A DNA stretch of 64,000 nt from Streptomyces fuscichromogenes (GTDB lineage: Bacteria > Actinomycetota > Actinomycetes > Streptomycetales > Streptomycetaceae), in NCBI RefSeq assembly GCF_014645815.1, contig NZ_BMML01000006.1:418587-482586 (forward strand), given 5' to 3'. The notes under the pieces are model-generated. The model worked only from the letters and a program-made list of their open reading frames with translations. It was not told where the DNA came from and did not search any database. Below, one piece after another: positions 48,257 through 57,796 of this stretch (the first letter of the stretch is position 1; every line of letters begins with the position of its first letter). A program made the translations under genes and the position numbers.

Positions 48257-50974
48257 TCACTCGACGGTGGCCCTGCTCTGCACGAGATACGCCGAGCCCG
48301 ATGCGGGCCTGATCGTGGTGGAGTTCGTGCGCACCGTGGCGTTGCGGACCGTGAGGCCGGTCCTGGCGCTGATGGTGACCGAGGTCAGGGTGATCCCGGT
48401 GACCGGCCGTTCGGGCAGGCCGATGATCTGACCGGCCTCGCCGGCGCCGGTCGCGGTGATGCCGGAGATGGTGATGTCGTGGTAGTTCGGGGTGGTGCTG
48501 GTGATCGCCTGGGCGGCGTCGCCGTCCGCGGGGACCTTCGGGTAGTAGCCGACGACCTGGATGGGCGTGGCCACGTTCGTCATCGTGAGGTTCTTGTACG
48601 TGATGTCGCGGACCTCGCCGCCGCGGTCGCGGGCGGTCTTGATCCGTACGCCCGCGGTCGTGCCGTTCAGGGTGTTGTCATGGATGTTGATGTCGTAGAC
48701 GCCGCCCGCGGTGTAGCTGCCGATGGACAGGCCGTGGCCGTGCAGGATGGTGCAGCCGCTCAGCGAGATGTCGTGGGCGGGCCCGCCCGACGGCGAGGAG
48801 TCGATGGCGATGTTGTCGTCGCCGTCGTCGATGGTGCTGTCGGTGACGGCGACACCGGACGACGACCAGACGTCGATCCCGTCGGTGTTGGGGGAGTCCG
48901 CCGGCGACGAGATCGTGATCCTGTCGAGGGCGGCGCCGGTGACCTTCTTCAGGGTGATGTGCACGTTGGGCGCGTTCTTCAGCGTGATGCCGGTGATCCG
49001 CACGCCGGAGGCGTCGCCGATGTCGACCAGGCCGGGGCGGGACGACAGCGTCCTGCCCGCCGCCTTCTCGGACCTGGTCCGGGCCCACCAGGGGGCACCC
49101 TGGCCGTCGATCGTGCCCGAGCCGGTGATGGCGAGGTTCTTCACGCCGGACGCGGACAGGAACGGGGCGAGCTTGGATCCCGAGGTGGCGTAGTCCGCGG
49201 CGTCCTGCGAGGCGAGCAGGGTCGCGCCGGAGTCGAGGGTGAAGGTGAGGCTGCCGCGCAGGGTCAGGGGGCCCGAGAGGTACTTGCCGCCGGTCAGTTC
49301 CACGGTGCCCTTGCCGGCGCAGGCGTCGATGGCCTTCTGCAGGGCGACGGTGTCCTTCGTCCGGCCGTCGGCCTTCGCTCCGTAGGCGGTGGGCTTGCAG
49401 ACGGTGGCGGACGACGCGCTCGTCGTCGTACCGGATGAACCGGCGGCGGCGAGGGGGTTCCAGCCGTCCGAGCCGGCCAGGTACTTCTCCGGGGTGTAGT
49501 TCGCCGCCTGGGAGTCGGTCAGCTGGGGCCGGTTGGCGTTGACCGTCGCACCCGCGCCGGTGTTCCTGTACTCGCTGAAGCGGGCGTTCTTCCAGGTGGC
49601 GCCGGACATGTCGGTCCAGGGCTGCCCGGTCCGCACGAACGACCCGATGCTGGACTCGCGGTAGAGCACCTGGGCGTTCTGCCGCCACGGGCGGCCGAGG
49701 CTGCTGGTGCCCGCGGCCCCGGCGCCGGTGATGTCCGACTTGTAGAAGAGGTATCCGTAGGTGCGGGTCGCCGGTGTGCTGGCGGCGGTGAGGAAGCCGC
49801 CGCTGCCCAGCTGGTGGATCTCGGAACGGTCGAAGACCGCGATGCCGCCGCCGAAGACGAAGTCGACGGTCCCGGCCACGTACGACTTCTGGAAGTAGGC
49901 CCGCGCGGAGTCGTTGAGCAGCAGGGTGTCCTGGTGGCCGAGGATCCGGACGTCCGTGAGGACCGCCCGGTCGGCGGACAGGCTGAGCGCCACCGCCTGG
50001 CCGGTGCTGTTGCTCCCGGTGTCGTAGTCGTTGGAGATGGTCAGGTTCGACGCCGCGAAGTCGTGCCCGTCGACGAACGCGGTGGCGCTGCCGGAGGTCC
50101 CGTACGTCGTCCCGTCCGCCTTCTCCGTGCCGGCCCCGTGGTTCTGCACGAGGACGACGTCGGCGGGGGCGGACCCGAGGCCCTTGAGCGTCACGTAGGG
50201 CTTGTCGGCGGGGACGGTGAAGACGCCCCGGTAGGTGCCCTTCCTGACGGCGATGGTCACCGGCGTGGTGTTGTTCACCGGGACCTTGTCGATCGCCGCC
50301 TGGACGGTGGTGACGTCACCGCTGCCGTCCGCGGCCACCGTGATGGTCCGTCCGGCGGACGCGGTGGCGGTGGCGGTCGCGGACGCGGTGGCGGAGGTGC
50401 CGCCGACCGGGTTCAGCTTCCAGAGCTTGTTGCTGTTGGCGGTGCAGGTCTCCTGGATGACGGCGGCGCCGGGCGCGGTGCTCGCCCCCTTGTCGCTGAC
50501 GCACAGCCCGCTGTTGACGTTGACGATCTGGTACGTGCCGTTCCGCGACGCCTTCAACGTCCACTGCTGGTTGGTCTGGCCGCTCGCGCAGCCCCACTGC
50601 TGCAGCTGGGTGCCGACGGCCGTGGAGCCGCCCGGGACGTCGAGGCACATCCCGCCGGCGGACCTGACCGCGAACCTGCCGGAGCCCTGGTCGGCCAGCG
50701 TCCACCGCTGGTTGCTCTGCCCGCTCGCGCAGCCCCACTGCTGGATCCGCGCGCCGCTGACCGCACCGCCGCCGGTGACGTCCATGCACAGACCGCTCCC
50801 GGCGACCGAGAGGGTGTAGGTGCCGGCCTGCGCCCCGGACGAGCCGCCGGTTCCCGAACCGACGGTGGCCGCCATCGCCACGCCGCCCGTGACGACGATG
50901 GCCGCGCCACCGGCCGCCGCGAGGTGCCACCTGGGGCGCCTGCTCCGGGCTCTTCTGCCCCGACTGGAATTCAT
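48257..50974 (-). CDS. secreted ricin-lectin / pectin methylesterase / polygalacturonase fusion
   Basis: 905 residues. Order: signal anchor (WHLAAAGGAAIVVTGGVAMA), ricin-type beta-trefoil CBM13 (~45-185, QQWGCASGQ repeats), Ala/Thr linker, CE8 pectin methylesterase (~205-510) with GQAVALS, GHQDTLL (~348), GTVDFVFGG (~371, catalytic Asp pair) and LGRPWR, then a GH28 polygalacturonase (~530-905) with NTDGIDVWSS (~696), DDGDDNIAI, GHGLSIGS and RIKT, all catalytic motifs intact. It would demethylate pectin and cut the product. ATG with AAAGGA. Divergent from the sigma-beta-helix gene, its likely regulator. Confidence 0.93.
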   Translation of the reverse strand: MNSSRGRRARSRRPRWHLAAAGGAAIVVTGGVAMAATVGSGTGGSSGAQAGTYTLSVAGSGLCMDVTGGGAVSGARIQQWGCASGQSNQRWTLADQGSGRFAVRSAGGMCLDVPGGSTAVGTQLQQWGCASGQTNQQWTLKASRNGTYQIVNVNSGLCVSDKGASTAPGAAVIQETCTANSNKLWKLNPVGGTSATASATATATASAGRTITVAADGSGDVTTVQAAIDKVPVNNTTPVTIAVRKGTYRGVFTVPADKPYVTLKGLGSAPADVVLVQNHGAGTEKADGTTYGTSGSATAFVDGHDFAASNLTISNDYDTGSNSTGQAVALSLSADRAVLTDVRILGHQDTLLLNDSARAYFQKSYVAGTVDFVFGGGIAVFDRSEIHQLGSGGFLTAASTPATRTYGYLFYKSDITGAGAAGTSSLGRPWRQNAQVLYRESSIGSFVRTGQPWTDMSGATWKNARFSEYRNTGAGATVNANRPQLTDSQAANYTPEKYLAGSDGWNPLAAAGSSGTTTSASSATVCKPTAYGAKADGRTKDTVALQKAIDACAGKGTVELTGGKYLSGPLTLRGSLTFTLDSGATLLASQDAADYATSGSKLAPFLSASGVKNLAITGSGTIDGQGAPWWARTRSEKAAGRTLSSRPGLVDIGDASGVRITGITLKNAPNVHITLKKVTGAALDRITISSPADSPNTDGIDVWSSSGVAVTDSTIDDGDDNIAIDSSPSGGPAHDISLSGCTILHGHGLSIGSYTAGGVYDINIHDNTLNGTTAGVRIKTARDRGGEVRDITYKNLTMTNVATPIQVVGYYPKVPADGDAAQAITSTTPNYHDITISGITATGAGEAGQIIGLPERPVTGITLTSVTISARTGLTVRNATVRTNSTTIRPASGSAYLVQSRATVE

Positions 50975-51146
50975 TGCGGTGTCGTTCCTTTCTCCGCTGT
51001 CCCTACGGAGACGGCCCACCCCGGCGGCCCATAACAGGTTCGGAGCCCTCGATTTCGCCGGATGTCGCGCCCTCGGGCCGCTTGGCCGGTCGACGCGGCC
51101 ATGCCATCATGACCGCCTTCACCCGAGATCATTCTGCGAGGGCGCT

Positions 51147-53378
51147 TTGCGCAAGGATCCGTCCCGGGCCGAACTGACCGGACCCGGCCTGGTCGAGGCC
51201 GCCCGGTCCGGCGACCCCGGGGCACGGGCGGCCCTGTTCGGCGAGTACCTGCCCCTGGTCTACAACGTCGTCGGACGAGGTCTGCAGGGTCACGCGGACG
51301 TCGACGACGTCGTCCAGGAGACCATGCTGCGCGCGATGCGGGCGCTGCCCCTGCTGCGGGAACCCGAGAGGTTCCGGTCCTGGCTGGTGTCCATAGCGAT
51401 CCGTCAGATGCAGGAGCAGGGACGGCGCAGCAGGGCGGCGCTGGCCCGGCACCGGCCCGTGACCGACGCGGACGGGATTCCCGACGACGCCCGCGCCTTC
51501 GCCGACGTCGCCCTCGACCGCCGCGCACTGGCGGAGGCGGGCGGCGACCTGCTGGAAGCCGGCCGCTGGCTCAGCGACGAGGAACGCCGGACCATGGCCC
51601 TGTGGTGGCAGGAGACCGCAGGGCAGCTGACCCGCGCCGAGGTCGCCGAAGCGCTGGACCTGAGCGCTCCGCACACCGCCGTACGCATCCAGCGGATGAA
51701 GGCCAGGCTCTCGGTCGCCGTCGGCGTCCTCGCCGCCTGGCGGGCCGACCCGCGCTGCGCCGGTCTCGACGCCTTGGCGGGCGGGCACCGGACGGACCGG
51801 TCGCGCACGGCGGCCAGGGCAGCCACGGCGGCCACAGCAACCACGGCCGGCGGCCGGCTGCTGACCAGGCTCGACCGCCATGTGAAGGACTGTCCGCGAT
51901 GCGGGGCGGCGGCGGCCGCCTGGAACTCGGTCGACGACCTGCCGATCCGGATCGGCGCGCTGGCCGTCCCGGCCGCGCTGGCGGCGGCCGTCCCGGGCCT
52001 CGCCGCCCAGCACGGCGCGGCCGGCGGCCTGGTGTCGTCCCTGCTGAGCTCCTTCCGGCACGCGCTGGGCCGGATCCCGGTGAAGGCGGCGGCCGCGGCG
52101 GGCGGCGCCGGCGTCACGCTGGCCGTCGTGGCCGGAGTGACGATCCATCACCTGCCGCCGGGACCGTCCGCCCCCGACACCGCGCGGAGCCCTGCCGCCA
52201 CGAACGGCACCCCGCGCCGGCCCGGTGCCGCCCCCTCGGCCCGCACCGCGCCGTCCCCCACCCCGAAGACCTCGCCGGCCACCTATTCCGGCGTCGCCAC
52301 CGCCGACTACTACGTCGCACCCGACGGGGACGACACCGCCCCGGGCACCCTCGCCCGCCCGTTCGCCACGGTCACCCGGGCCGTCTCCCGGGCCCGGCCG
52401 GGCCAGACGGTCGCCGTCCGCGGCGGCACCTACCACCCCGGAACCACGATCTCCCTGGCCGCCTCCGGCACCCGGGGGCACCGGATCACCGTGAGCAACT
52501 ACCGTGCCGAGCGCCCCGTGTTCGACGGATCAAGGCTGCCGTCGGGTACCGGACTGTTCGTCCTGAGCGGCGGGCACGTCACGGTCCGGGGACTGGAGCT
52601 CGACGGCACCGCCGGGCGCCCGTTCGTCTGCGACTCCTGCCACGACGACGTGCTCGCCCGGCTCGTCGTGCACGGCAACGCAAGCACCGGTCTCCTCCTC
52701 CAGGGCGCGGGAACCCAGGACAACCTGGTCCAGGACAGCGACTTCTACGACAACCACGAGTCCGGGTCGAACGGCGGACACGTCGACGGCGTGAGATTCA
52801 CGGCCGGTTCCGGCACGGGAAACCGCGTCCTGGGCTGCCGGACCTACGACAACTCGGGCGACGGGCTGGACCTCAGCGGGTTCGACGGCTCGGTGACGAT
52901 CGACCGCACCTGGGCGTTCGGGAACGGAGTCGACCGCTGGGGCCTCGCGGACTTCTCCGCCGGGGGCAGCGGGTTCAAGCTCGGCGGTGACGCCGGCCTG
53001 AAGGTGGCCCCCGTCGTCTCGGACAGCGCGGCCTGGGACAACGCCGGCTTCGGGTTCACCGAGACGGGCGCCGCCGGAACTCCCCGGCTGACCAACGACA
53101 CCGCCTACCGCAACGGGGCCGCGGGGTTCGCCTTCGTCACCTCCGCCGCGGTCCTGCAACGCGACCTGGCTCTGGGCAACCACCCCGACGACTGGCTGGG
53201 CACCCGGACCAGGCACACGGCCAACTCCTGGGACCGACAGGGCTGGACGACCGCGGCACTGAACCTCACCGATCCCACGTCACCCACCGCCGGCCGAGGC
53301 CCGGACGGCCGACTCCCCTCGACCCCCTTCCTCAGCAACACCAGAGACCCGTCGATCGGCACCACACTGACGCCCTGA
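51147..53378 (+). CDS. ECF sigma factor fused to zinc finger, membrane span and extracellular beta-helix
   Basis: About 743 residues. Residues ~1-195 are an ECF sigma factor: region 2 (DVDDVVQETMLRAMRAL) and region 4 (LTRAEVAEALDLSAPHTAVR). Near 245-252 is HVKDCPRC, the HxxxCxxC motif of zinc anti-sigma factors. A membrane span lies near 313-335 (GGAGVTLAVVAGVTI), then a Pro/Ser/Thr linker, then from ~387 a right-handed beta-helix of pectate-lyase/DUF1565 type (DYYVAPDGDDTAPGTLARPF). Probable TTG start after GAGGG. Divergent from a pectinase gene. The stop lies within an 8-bp duplication; see the next entries. Confidence 0.85.
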   Translation: MRKDPSRAELTGPGLVEAARSGDPGARAALFGEYLPLVYNVVGRGLQGHADVDDVVQETMLRAMRALPLLREPERFRSWLVSIAIRQMQEQGRRSRAALARHRPVTDADGIPDDARAFADVALDRRALAEAGGDLLEAGRWLSDEERRTMALWWQETAGQLTRAEVAEALDLSAPHTAVRIQRMKARLSVAVGVLAAWRADPRCAGLDALAGGHRTDRSRTAARAATAATATTAGGRLLTRLDRHVKDCPRCGAAAAAWNSVDDLPIRIGALAVPAALAAAVPGLAAQHGAAGGLVSSLLSSFRHALGRIPVKAAAAAGGAGVTLAVVAGVTIHHLPPGPSAPDTARSPAATNGTPRRPGAAPSARTAPSPTPKTSPATYSGVATADYYVAPDGDDTAPGTLARPFATVTRAVSRARPGQTVAVRGGTYHPGTTISLAASGTRGHRITVSNYRAERPVFDGSRLPSGTGLFVLSGGHVTVRGLELDGTAGRPFVCDSCHDDVLARLVVHGNASTGLLLQGAGTQDNLVQDSDFYDNHESGSNGGHVDGVRFTAGSGTGNRVLGCRTYDNSGDGLDLSGFDGSVTIDRTWAFGNGVDRWGLADFSAGGSGFKLGGDAGLKVAPVVSDSAAWDNAGFGFTETGAAGTPRLTNDTAYRNGAAGFAFVTSAAVLQRDLALGNHPDDWLGTRTRHTANSWDRQGWTTAALNLTDPTSPTAGRGPDGRLPSTPFLSNTRDPSIGTTLTP

Positions 53379-53382
53379 CCCC
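53367..53382 (+). repeat. 8-bp tandem duplication causing a frameshift
   Basis: ctgacgcc (53367-53374) is directly followed by ctgacccc (53375-53382). Removing one copy joins the sigma/beta-helix frame to the FG-GAP frame downstream without a stop. Confidence 0.7.
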
Positions 53383-53560
53383 CGTCGACGCGAAGGACAC
53401 GAACACGCGGGGCGACGGCGACGGCAGAGCGGACATCGTCTCCCGCGACACCTCGGGCAGCCTGTGGCGCAACACCGGGAACGGCTCCGGCTCGTTCGGG
53501 CCCCGCACGAGGATCGCCTCGGGTTGGCAGGCGTACCAGGGCGTGTACCGACAGGCGTAG
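53379..53560 (+). pseudogene. orphan FG-GAP repeat, detached C-terminus
   Basis: One frame reads DGDGRADIVSRDTSGSLWRN, then TGNGSGSFGPRTRIASGW, ending at TAG 53558-53560. This is nearly the last repeat of the protein at 25747-28866 (VSRDTSGKVWRN ... GSFGPRTRIASGW). It has no start codon and is in frame 2, directly after the sigma/beta-helix stop in frame 0; deletion of the 8-bp duplicate would fuse the two. Confidence 0.75.
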
Positions 53561-53570
53561 GCCAAAGCCC

Positions 53571-55835
53571 TTACGGAATCGAGGGATCGGCGGTCAGTGT
53601 CCGCAGGACCTTCCGGGCCTCGGCGCGAAAGTGTTCGTCGTCGAGGACGATCCGGTCCTGGAGGCCGGCACCCACGATGCGCCGGTCGCCGTCCGCGAGG
53701 TCGCGGATCACGTCGAGCTGAGCGCCGGTGAAGGCCGTCGGGCCGAGCGCGGCGCAGGCTGTGAGCACGGCCGAGGCGGAGCGCCCGTACGAGCCCGGCC
53801 CGGCCGCCGCGAGGACACGGTCGGCCAGGGTGGTCCGGGCGAGCCCGGCAAGTGGGTCGGCCTGGGGAAAGACGCTGGTCAGAACGGTGACGAGGGCAGG
53901 GGAGAGTTCGGGATCGTCCAGCAGCGGCAGGATGTCGGAAAGGAGCGGTTCGGCTGCGGGACCGAGCAGGCGAGCGACTTCGGCGGCGCGTTTCACCGTC
54001 TCCTGGCCCCATGCCCGGGAGGCCCAGGCGAGGCCCTCCCTGATCACCGGAAGCACCGCCCGCTCGTCCCCGGTCAGTTCCTGGACCAGCGCCGCGGCCC
54101 CGAGCGCTGCCCTGATCATCGGCATGGTCTCGCGCGACCGCGGCGGTTCCGCCAGCAGTGTGTGCAGCAGCGGCAGCAAGGGACGAGCCGCCTCCCCGAG
54201 TGAGGCGACCGCGCTGACGGTGTGGTCCAGGCTGTTGCCTCGCTCGGCCAGCAGCTCGGAGAGCACGCAGATCAGGGGGCCGGCGTCACCGGTCAGGGAG
54301 TGCAGCGCGCCTGCCGCCGCCTGACGCGTGGCCGCCGGCCCCTGTCCGGCCTGGGCTCGCAGCGCCTCGATCACGTGGGCGTCGGCCCGGGGATCGGCCA
54401 CCTCGGCCAGGGCGCGGCTGACCGGCAGCGGATGACGGGGCAGCGCGGCGAGCAGCTCCGGCAGGGCGGCTCTGGCCGTCCGGCCCCAGGCGGCCAGCAG
54501 CCCGCCCAGGTAGACCGGCTCGTTGGTCGCGGCAAGTCCGCCGCCGAAGACCGATCCGCGCTCGCGGGACGGTTCGGCGGCGAGCCGGACGCGTATCGCG
54601 TCGAGCAGGTCGGGATCGTAGGGCAGGGGCGTCGTCTCCTCGCCGGCCGTGTCGCCAGGACTCGGCGTCCGGGTCTCACCGGTCGCGAGTCGGTACGCGG
54701 CCTGCAGCGCACGCGGCCGGTCGGCCAGGTGGCGGGCGAGCAGCCCGGCCGCCTCCGGGGCTCCCAGGCACACCAGCGCGGCGAGGGCCTCGTCGGCCGG
54801 ATCGCCATCGCCCTGCGCGAGGGCGAGCAGGGCCGGGACCGCCTCCGGGGCCGGCTGACTCCAGGTACGCAGCAGCGGGATCACGTCGGCCACGGTGGCC
54901 GGATCGTCGAACAGCGGACGCAATGCGGGCAGCAGCCGGGCCGGGGCGGACCGGGAGCGGCGGGCGAGGGACTCGGCGGCCCAGCGCGCCTCGGTGACGG
55001 CGGCCTGCGCGTGCTCGCTCCCCTGAACCCGCAGCGCCACGGCCCGCCCGAGCGCGGAACCGACCACGTCGATGGCGGTGCCGGCCGCACCGCGCGCGTG
55101 CAGGGAATCGGCGATCGCCTGCAACGGCTCCCGCTCCCACAGAGCACCGAAACCGTGCCGATCCAACGGGACCAGTCTCGCGACGCACGCGGTCGTCTCC
55201 CCGTCCCACGGCAGGCCGAAGTCGGCGGTGACCAGCAGCGCCGCGACCCGAACCGGCGCCGGCCCGTCTCCGGCGAGCACCGCGGAGCACAGCTCCCCGG
55301 CCGCATCGGGATCCAGGAGCGCACAGGCCGTCAGCACATCCGCGCGTAGCGCCGGATCGCTCTCCGCCGCCCAGCGGGCCCGCAGCGCCGCACGCGCGTC
55401 GGGGCCGGCCGCAGACCCGCACTGGGCCACCGCCCACACCGTGGTCCGGCGCACCTCGCGATCACTGTCCGCGAGCAGCGGCAGGAGCAGCCCCAGCTGT
55501 GCCACAACGGCGTCACGGGCCGCGCCGGGCACCGGCAGACCGCGCTCGTCGGCGCTCCCGGCGATCACACCGAGCATCCCCACCAAGGCACTTCGGCGCA
55601 CGCCCCCGGCAACGAGTCGCGCCAGGAAGGGCACCGCGGGCGCTGTCGCCGAGTAGACCGTGCCCTGATGGACGATGCTGCTCCACAACTCCTGCTCCGC
55701 CTCCGCGGCGGTCTCCTCCACCGGGGACGCGAGGTCCCGCAGCAGCGCGGGGACGTCCTCGGCGGAGCCGTAGGCATGGCCGAACCCCGACCAGTCCACG
55801 TGGTCGAGGTCGGTGAGAACGAGGCGGAGATCCAT
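53571..55835 (-). CDS. HEAT-repeat protein
   Basis: About 754 residues made almost wholly of alpha-helical repeats with the PBS-lyase/HEAT pattern, for example DSDREVRRTTVWAVAQCGS and DPALRADVLTACALLDP. The conserved N-terminus is LTDLDHVDWSGFGHAYGSAE. HEAT proteins are scaffolds; no catalytic motif is seen. ATG 55835 is used; ATG 55847 (MIRDM) is equally possible and neither has a good Shine-Dalgarno. It converges on the FG-GAP fragment with a 10-bp gap. Confidence 0.8.
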   Translation of the reverse strand: MDLRLVLTDLDHVDWSGFGHAYGSAEDVPALLRDLASPVEETAAEAEQELWSSIVHQGTVYSATAPAVPFLARLVAGGVRRSALVGMLGVIAGSADERGLPVPGAARDAVVAQLGLLLPLLADSDREVRRTTVWAVAQCGSAAGPDARAALRARWAAESDPALRADVLTACALLDPDAAGELCSAVLAGDGPAPVRVAALLVTADFGLPWDGETTACVARLVPLDRHGFGALWEREPLQAIADSLHARGAAGTAIDVVGSALGRAVALRVQGSEHAQAAVTEARWAAESLARRSRSAPARLLPALRPLFDDPATVADVIPLLRTWSQPAPEAVPALLALAQGDGDPADEALAALVCLGAPEAAGLLARHLADRPRALQAAYRLATGETRTPSPGDTAGEETTPLPYDPDLLDAIRVRLAAEPSRERGSVFGGGLAATNEPVYLGGLLAAWGRTARAALPELLAALPRHPLPVSRALAEVADPRADAHVIEALRAQAGQGPAATRQAAAGALHSLTGDAGPLICVLSELLAERGNSLDHTVSAVASLGEAARPLLPLLHTLLAEPPRSRETMPMIRAALGAAALVQELTGDERAVLPVIREGLAWASRAWGQETVKRAAEVARLLGPAAEPLLSDILPLLDDPELSPALVTVLTSVFPQADPLAGLARTTLADRVLAAAGPGSYGRSASAVLTACAALGPTAFTGAQLDVIRDLADGDRRIVGAGLQDRIVLDDEHFRAEARKVLRTLTADPSIP

Positions 55836-55955
55836 GTCGCGGATCATGCCACCCGGCACTGACAACGACCGGCTGTGCCCACCGCCGCGGCACGACGGCG
55901 ACCAGGGCCGCGCGCCGAGCCGCCCTCAAGCGGACCTCCGCATCGGGGATCCGGA

Positions 55956-56594
55956 TCAGGGCCGCGGCAGGAGCCCTCTTTCCATCGCCACCACGACCGC
56001 CCTCGTACGGTCGTTCACGTCGAGCTTGGCGAACAGGCGCAGCAGATGCGTCTTCACCGTGGCCTCGGCGATGACCAGGCGTCTGCCGATCTCGGCGTTG
56101 GTGAGGCCGTCGGCCACCGCGCCGAGGACATCGGTCTCACGGTCGGTCAGCGGTTCCTGGACCGGCCGGCGCAGCCGCGCCACCAGCTTCTCGGCGACCC
56201 GGGGAGCGAGCACCGTCTCGCCGCGTGCCGCCGCGCGGACGGCCTCGACGAGCTGTTCGCGCGTGGTGTCCTTGAGCAGGTAGCCGATGGCACCGGCCTC
56301 CACCCCGCGTTCGATCTCCGCGTCCGTGTCGTACGTCGTCAGGATCAGGACCCGGGTACGCGGATACCTGGCGACGATCTCGGCCGTCGTCGCCACACCG
56401 TCCAGAACGGGCATCCGCAGATCGACCAGGGCGACATCGGGGTCGTACCGTTCCACCAGTTCGAGCGCCGCCCGCCCGTCGCCCGCCTCACCGACGATCT
56501 CGATGCTGTTCTCGCCGGCGAGCAGGGCGACGACTCCGGCGCGCATCACGGTGTGATCGTCCACCACGACGATGCGCAGGCCCACCTCGCTCAT
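55956..56594 (-). CDS. NarL/LuxR-type response regulator
   Basis: 212 residues. Receiver domain with acidic pocket VVVDDHTVMRAG, phosphorylated Asp in VALVDLRMPVLDG near 55, Thr in LILTTYD and Lys in YLLKDT; C-terminal LuxR HTH (LTDRETDVLGAVADGLTNAE, then IGRRLVIAEATVKTHL). ATG overlaps the kinase stop (ATGA). Third gene of the MMPL-kinase-regulator operon. Confidence 0.96.
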   Translation of the reverse strand: MSEVGLRIVVVDDHTVMRAGVVALLAGENSIEIVGEAGDGRAALELVERYDPDVALVDLRMPVLDGVATTAEIVARYPRTRVLILTTYDTDAEIERGVEAGAIGYLLKDTTREQLVEAVRAAARGETVLAPRVAEKLVARLRRPVQEPLTDRETDVLGAVADGLTNAEIGRRLVIAEATVKTHLLRLFAKLDVNDRTRAVVVAMERGLLPRP

Positions 56595-57796
56595 GCCGCC
56601 CCCTCGTCCGCCGTGGGGATCGTCGCCAGAACCCGTGTCCCGTCGCCCACCGAACTCGTCACCGTGAGCCTCCCGCCCAGTTCCGCCAGTCGTTTGCGCA
56701 TGCCGTCGAGCCCGAAGCCCGTCGACTCCGCCACCACGAACCCGGTGCCGTCGTCGGTGATCTCCAGTTCCACCCCGTACGGACGCCGGACCAGCACCAC
56801 CCCGACCGTGGACGCGCCCGCGTGTTTGCGCACGTTGGCCAGGGACTCCTGGGTGCAGCGCAGCAGCGCGATCCGGGTCTGCTGGTCGCATGCGAGGTCG
56901 GTCAGCTCGGCGTCCACGGTGAGCCCGGTGTCCTCCGCGAAGCGGTCCAGCGTGCGGCGCAGGGTCCGCGCCACCGAACCGGCCGCCTCCCGGCCCGGAC
57001 CCGGCTGGCTCGCCGAACCGACCAGCTCCCGGGCCTCGGTGAGGTTCTCGCGGGCGGTGAACTCGATCGACCGGAGCTGCTGGGCACTGCGCGCCGGGTC
57101 CTCGGCGATGCCCGCCCGCGCCGCCTCGGCGAGCACGATGATCGAGGCGAAGCCCTGCGCGAGCGTGTCGTGGATGTCGCGTGCGATGCGTTCCCGTTCG
57201 TCCGCCGCGCCCTGTCGTTGGTGAGCCTCGGACAGCCGTGCCTGCGTCCGCTCCAACTCCTCGATCAGACGCGCCCGTTCGGTGCTCTGCGCGACGACCG
57301 AGTGCGCCCACAGGCCGATCAGCACGCCCACGGCGACCACGATCAGGGTGGACACCAGCGTCTCGCCGAAGAACTCCGCCGACCAGCCCTGCCGGACCAG
57401 GCTCCCGGCCAGCGTGGCTCCGGTGGCGAACCCGAGGAACCCCATCGAGGTCCTCGGAGTACGCCCGAACATCCAGTAGTGCGGCAGCGTCACCATGAAC
57501 AGCGCCGCGTAACTGCTCCCCAGATACGCCAGCCCGCCGAGTGCGAGCACGAGCACCGAGAGGTAGACCTGCGGGCGTACGACAGGATTCCCCGGGAAGC
57601 GGTCGAGAACCGCGTAGCACAGCACCACGCAGCCGAGCAGCGCGAGCGCCCGGTACTTGCTCCCGTCGGCCGGAGCCGTCGTGACCAGCCCGACGGCCAT
57701 CGCACCGAACAGCGCCCAGCACACCGTGTTCCACCGGCGCAGCGAGGTGGCCCAGAAGGCGTCGGCCGGGGGCGCGGCGAGAGCGGTCATGCCCAT
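56591..57796 (-). CDS. NarL-type sensor histidine kinase (HisKA_3)
   Basis: 401 residues. Five to six N-terminal membrane spans form the sensor, then a short coiled coil (ARLIEELERTQARLSEAHQR), the HisKA_3 box ERERIARDIHDTLAQGF with the phospho-accepting His near 209, and an HATPase with NVRKHA, DDGTGF and GFGLDGMRKRL. Its ATG shares a base with the MMPL stop (TGATG), so all three genes are coupled. It would phosphorylate the response regulator encoded next. Confidence 0.95.
   Translation of the reverse strand: MGMTALAAPPADAFWATSLRRWNTVCWALFGAMAVGLVTTAPADGSKYRALALLGCVVLCYAVLDRFPGNPVVRPQVYLSVLVLALGGLAYLGSSYAALFMVTLPHYWMFGRTPRTSMGFLGFATGATLAGSLVRQGWSAEFFGETLVSTLIVVAVGVLIGLWAHSVVAQSTERARLIEELERTQARLSEAHQRQGAADERERIARDIHDTLAQGFASIIVLAEAARAGIAEDPARSAQQLRSIEFTARENLTEARELVGSASQPGPGREAAGSVARTLRRTLDRFAEDTGLTVDAELTDLACDQQTRIALLRCTQESLANVRKHAGASTVGVVLVRRPYGVELEITDDGTGFVVAESTGFGLDGMRKRLAELGGRLTVTSSVGDGTRVLATIPTADEGAA

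Noticed and set aside
50975..51146. ECF-type promoter (GGAAC ... CGT) between pectinase and sigma gene
   Set aside because: A GAACC on the pectinase strand has its nearest CGTC about 23 bp away, too far for a normal ECF promoter, so I do not call one by eye.
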